NCBI GenBank assembly: GCA_964514395.1
Contig: CAZEQK010000073.1
Span: 1 to 8,877, forward strand
Origin: CAZEQK01 sp964514395
Lineage (GTDB): Bacteria > Bacillota > Bacilli > Tepidibacillales > Tepidibacillaceae
Direction: 5' to 3'
DNA: 8,877 nt
Shown: one piece after another, positions 7,086 through 8,877 of the stretch
Numbering within the stretch: position 1 is the stretch's first letter
Layout: each line of letters opens with the position of its first letter
Notes under the pieces: model-generated
Databases searched by the model: none
Told to the model about the DNA's origin: nothing
The model's input: the letters and a program-made list of their open reading frames with translations, nothing else
Position numbers and translations under genes: made by a program

Positions 7086-7658
7086 CTATTCTTTTACTGC
7101 ATCTACAATTAACGATACAAAACCCAACTCTCTATTCTTATTTCTGTGATCGTACCGATATGATCTATATATAAAACCATTCTTAGAATCCCATTCATTG
7201 TAATGAAACTTACCTAATTCATCACAATATTCAAGTAATTTAATCTTAAATCCTGCTTCTTCAAACATCTTTCGTATGGTTTTATAGTTATGAACGATTT
7301 TATGGCCTGCAGCAGGATGATCTGCTGGACCTGGCCCACCGACTTGTACCATGTTCTGATACCATTCATTTTGAAAAAAACCATCTGGAACTGCGCAACG
7401 TATATATCCACCTATTTTTAAAAAGTCATAGCAATTTTTCGCTGCCTGCACTCCCTCATCGAATGATAAATGCTCCCATACATGTTCGGATAATATAACA
7501 TCAATTCTCCTATTACCAAAACTTATTTCCCAGTCAGATCGATTTAATAAATTCAACTGTTCTTCTTGTGTTTGTATCCATCCTGAATATGATTGTGATG
7601 AAGCACCTACAATGATTTTTATTGGTTCATTCAGTGGAAAGTTTTTAAGATCAATCAT
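7086..7658 (-). CDS. class I SAM-dependent methyltransferase-like protein (cassette 7)
   Basis: This protein of 190 aa is close to the minimal Rossmann methyltransferase size. Visible landmarks: IKIIVGASS (13-21) at the place of the glycine-rich SAM motif I, though with only one clear glycine; RIDVILSEHVWEHLSFDEGV (51-70), the motif with the conserved D..L..EHV.EHL; FLKIGGYIRCAVPDGFF (79-95), the typical LKPGG-like strand and loop; and HNYKTIRKMFEEAGFKIKLL, the usual (L)..L...GF element. Motif I is reduced, so SAM binding may be altered. The acceptor is unknown. ATG 7658 is preceded by AGAAGGGAAG at a rather long spacing of about 10 nt. The leader is 60 nt. Smaller ORFs on both strands inside it are shadows. 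Confidence 0.88.
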   Translation of the reverse strand: MIDLKNFPLNEPIKIIVGASSQSYSGWIQTQEEQLNLLNRSDWEISFGNRRIDVILSEHVWEHLSFDEGVQAAKNCYDFLKIGGYIRCAVPDGFFQNEWYQNMVQVGGPGPADHPAAGHKIVHNYKTIRKMFEEAGFKIKLLEYCDELGKFHYNEWDSKNGFIYRSYRYDHRNKNRELGFVSLIVDAVKE

Positions 7659-7715
7659 TTAATGTAATCTTCCCTTCTTTGTATTTCGGAAAATATGTTA
7701 TCGGATTGTTTCATA

Positions 7716-7914
7716 TAACGTTCCGTATCCCCGACGCCCTTGAGCTTACAAGGAGTTGCTAATGCCATGCCAGACTTGGCAGGCTAATGCAACGACTGGC
7801 TCGGTTAGCGAAAGGGTTGTGTCGCTGAACTACTTCTATGAATCAACCTCTGCGACCGAGGCGTCTTCAAATTGAGTTACTTCCCTGCTACGCCGACGCG
7901 GGGATATTGTGTTA
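7716..7914 (-). repeat. attC-like repeat 8 (199 bp), site of the first cassette
   Basis: It has a type B apical hairpin (7754-7797), identical to repeats 2 and 6, and intact inner stems. The left flank TTTCATATAAC goes with cassette 7 and the right flank GTTAAGTGATG with cassette 8, whose other end (TTTCACTTAAC) is at 8770-8780, next to the attI-like site. Confidence 0.87.
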
Positions 7915-7943
7915 AGTGATGTTGGTCGCCCCACTTGTTCAGA

Positions 7944-7963
7944 GACCGACAAGGACGTCGGTC
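7944..7963. other. hairpin downstream of the first cassette gene
   Basis: GACCGAC (7944-7950) and GTCGGTC (7957-7963) form a perfect 7-bp stem around AAGGAC. It lies between the stop of the 8002-8637 gene and its attC-like site. No T-run follows on either strand, so it is not a standard intrinsic terminator. It may be an RNA-stabilising 3' structure of this cassette. Confidence 0.5.
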
Positions 7964-8001
7964 CCTCAAATCTATTCTATTGAATATTGCCATTGCACGT
8001 A

Positions 8002-8637
8002 TTATAAATGACTTGTGTCAAATATGTTATTTATTTGTTGTTTTTTGAAATAATTATAGGACAGTAAACATACAGGAACAAAATATGCGCACCAGAATTC
8101 TAAAACCAGAACACCTATAATATCGCCACCCTCCATTCCTGCTTTAAAGATACCAAGAATCGGCATAATGACACAGGATATCGCAAAAACTCCATGAATC
8201 AACAATAGTGCTTTCAGCCATTTATCTGTTTTATTATGGGTTTGTATAGTTAAGGAAATAAAAAATGTGGCAAGCGCCATAAAAGCGTAACCAAACAAAT
8301 CATAGTTAAAAAATAAACTACCAAGGTTTTGATAATCTAATATTGCAGAAGCTTGTTCACTCAATTCCGTAAAATGAACCGTTGTCAGTTGTGCAAAATA
8401 GACCAAGCCAACGAGTACAGCATAAACAGCAGAAAATGTAATTGCAGTATAACCAACAGCTTTATTTTCTGTCTTGCTAATAGCAGTGAATGAACCAATC
8501 ATGGGTACAAATCCCCAAGCAATCAAAAGGCTGAAAAGATAACTCCAGTATGCACTTCCCGCAATCATTGAAATAGCAAATCCAAGAACTGCAAATAGTG
8601 TTACAATGGAAGAATACATCCCTATTTTTCTATTCAT
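8002..8637 (-). CDS. six-span membrane protein (cassette 8, first in array)
   Basis: This is a 211-aa integral membrane protein with hydrophobic segments at about 8-27, 31-52, 61-83, 113-132, 141-163 and 173-195 and a short polar C-terminus (YFKKQQINNIFDTSHL). It has no obvious catalytic motif and the general look of the small uncharacterised multi-span proteins common in Bacillales; I cannot name a family with confidence. ATG 8637 follows AGAAGGAG at 9 nt. Its cassette has the longest leader of the array (about 142 nt, with a strong hairpin) and borders the attI-like site, so it is the cassette most recently gained under the integron model and the first transcribed by any array promoter. Confidence 0.87.
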   Translation of the reverse strand: MNRKIGMYSSIVTLFAVLGFAISMIAGSAYWSYLFSLLIAWGFVPMIGSFTAISKTENKAVGYTAITFSAVYAVLVGLVYFAQLTTVHFTELSEQASAILDYQNLGSLFFNYDLFGYAFMALATFFISLTIQTHNKTDKWLKALLLIHGVFAISCVIMPILGIFKAGMEGGDIIGVLVLEFWCAYFVPVCLLSYNYFKKQQINNIFDTSHL

Positions 8638-8734
8638 AGATATTAACTCCTTCTACCTATAGTTAATAATTAGGTCTAACTTTTTATTATCCTACTTATG
8701 TACATTTAATAAAAGACTTCAATGCTCTTCTTAC

Positions 8735-8758
8735 AATCCGCCCATGGACGGGCGGATT
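8735..8758. other. strong GC-rich hairpin in the leader of the first cassette
   Basis: AATCCGCCC (8735-8743) and GGGCGGATT (8750-8758) form a perfect 9-bp stem with loop ATGGAC. On the plus strand it ends in TTTT and could act as an intrinsic terminator for rightward transcription, but no plus-strand gene ends here. On the minus strand it lies between the attI-like site and the first gene and could attenuate or insulate array transcription. Confidence 0.55.
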
Positions 8759-8776
8759 TTCGCGATTAATTTCACT

Positions 8777-8820
8777 TAACTCCGGTATTTCCGAACAAAT
8801 GGTACGGGAATACACTGTAG
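8777..8820. other. attI-like site: degenerate short version of the repeat ends
   Basis: TAAC (8777-8780) closes the first cassette; its flank TTTCACTTAAC matches GTTAAGTGA at 7911-7919. Instead of a full repeat there follows TCCGG, then TATTTCCG (8786-8793), an 11-nt loop, CGGGAATA (8805-8812), CACT and GTAG. This mirrors the repeat's order TAAC-GTTCCG-TATCCCCG...CGGGGATA-TTTT-GTTA with the roughly 170-bp middle replaced by a short loop. It sits at the promoter-proximal end of the array, where integrons carry attI. Whether it is attI or a worn attC is not decided by sequence alone. Confidence 0.6.
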
Positions 8821-8856
8821 TATATAGGTATTTACGCAGTACTTCGTATATACTGC
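8819..8856. repeat. small nested inverted repeats beside the attI-like site
   Basis: AGTATATA (8819-8826) is inverted as TATATACT (8847-8854), and GCAGTA (8836-8841) as TACTGC (8851-8856). No ORF covers them. They could be recombinase or regulator binding sites flanking attI, or merely AT-rich coincidence. The rest of the edge (8857-8877) shows nothing I can assign. Confidence 0.4.
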
Positions 8857-8877
8857 TCATTTGGTTGGGTTGCCGTA

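Larger units (their letters stand above)
1168..8780 (-). mobile_element. integron-like gene-cassette array, nine cassettes
   Basis: One-gene units all face the minus strand and alternate with a conserved 177-204 bp repeat. Minus-strand cassette boundaries, taken as G|TTA by analogy with integrons, fall after plus positions 1823, 2552, 3809, 4422, 5144, 5979, 6847, 7719 and 8780, giving units of 613-1257 bp. Leaders are short (start codons 35-60 nt inside five of the units), and 3' ends stop 8-50 nt before the R''-like box. Each unit carries complementary ends specific to itself. The cargo is unrelated: acetyltransferase, Nudix, methyltransferase, lipoprotein, membrane proteins and unknowns. 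All this matches a chromosomal integron. What is unusual is the apparent Gram-positive host, the large branched repeat and the long cassette-specific arms. The recombinase is not in the window. Confidence 0.8.

Noticed and set aside
6968..7174. Plus-strand ORF of 68 aa across repeat 7 and the methyltransferase 3' end
   Set aside because: It consists mostly of repeat sequence read through and antisense coding DNA.
7214..7411. Minus-strand ORF of 65 aa
   Set aside because: It is an alternative frame inside the methyltransferase gene.
1820..7914. The repeats as MITEs or other transposable elements with terminal inverted repeats
   Set aside because: Flanks of individual repeats show no direct target duplications and often do not match each other; the matching is between the two ends of the gene unit, and every unit has the same orientation.
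1820..7914. CRISPR array
   Set aside because: Repeats are about 200 bp and the intervening units are whole genes of several hundred bases, far outside CRISPR dimensions.
1820..7914. Riboswitches or structured RNAs controlling each downstream gene
   Set aside because: Stems and covariation are real, but on the minus strand the repeats lie after the genes with 35-140 nt cassette leaders following, and the cassette-specific end pairing is not explained by a riboswitch. A transcribed role is not excluded.

Overview
The window looks like low-GC Gram-positive DNA, probably Bacillales. It is AT-rich. Ribosome-binding sites of the AAGGAGGTGAT type precede several starts, and the left edge carries an IS110-family transposase relic. 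The genus cannot be told from the sequence.

The main content (about 1168-8780) is an integron-like gene-cassette array. Nine single-gene cassettes all read on the minus strand and are separated by eight copies of a structured repeat of 177-204 bp (at 1820, 2549, 3806, 4419, 5141, 5976, 6844 and 7716). On the minus strand each repeat opens TAACAAAA-ATCCCCG and closes CGGGGATACGGAACGTTA, which is the R''-L''...L'-R' layout of an attC site. As in true cassettes, the few bases after the GTT at the start of a cassette are complementary to the bases before the AAC at the end of the same cassette, not of its neighbour. Here that complementarity runs on for about 16-19 nt and differs from cassette to cassette. 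Most deviations from perfect pairing become G.T wobbles on the plus strand, which is the bottom strand relative to the cassette genes and the strand that folds and recombines in classical integrons.

Cassette genes, from the promoter-proximal (right) end to the left, are: a six-span membrane protein (8002-8637), a class I SAM methyltransferase-like protein (7086-7658), a Nudix hydrolase (6208-6807), a multi-span membrane protein (5436-5873), a small lipoprotein (4637-5002), a small two-span membrane protein with an odd start (about 4053-4313), a 333-residue unknown (2765-3766), a GNAT acetyltransferase (2056-2499) and a 200-residue unknown (1183-1785). They have no common pathway, which is typical of integron cargo.

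Right edge (8777-8877): the array ends on a degenerate, much shorter version of the repeat end (TAAC-TCCGG-TATTTCCG ... CGGGAATA), followed by small inverted repeats. It sits where an attI-like site would be, so the recombinase gene is predicted just beyond the right edge. Left edge (1-1167): a frameshifted IS110-family element abuts the R'' end of the last cassette and replaces the rest of its recombination site, recalling the IS1111-attC elements of Gram-negative integrons. No recombinase gene is in the window, so the integron interpretation rests on site architecture.
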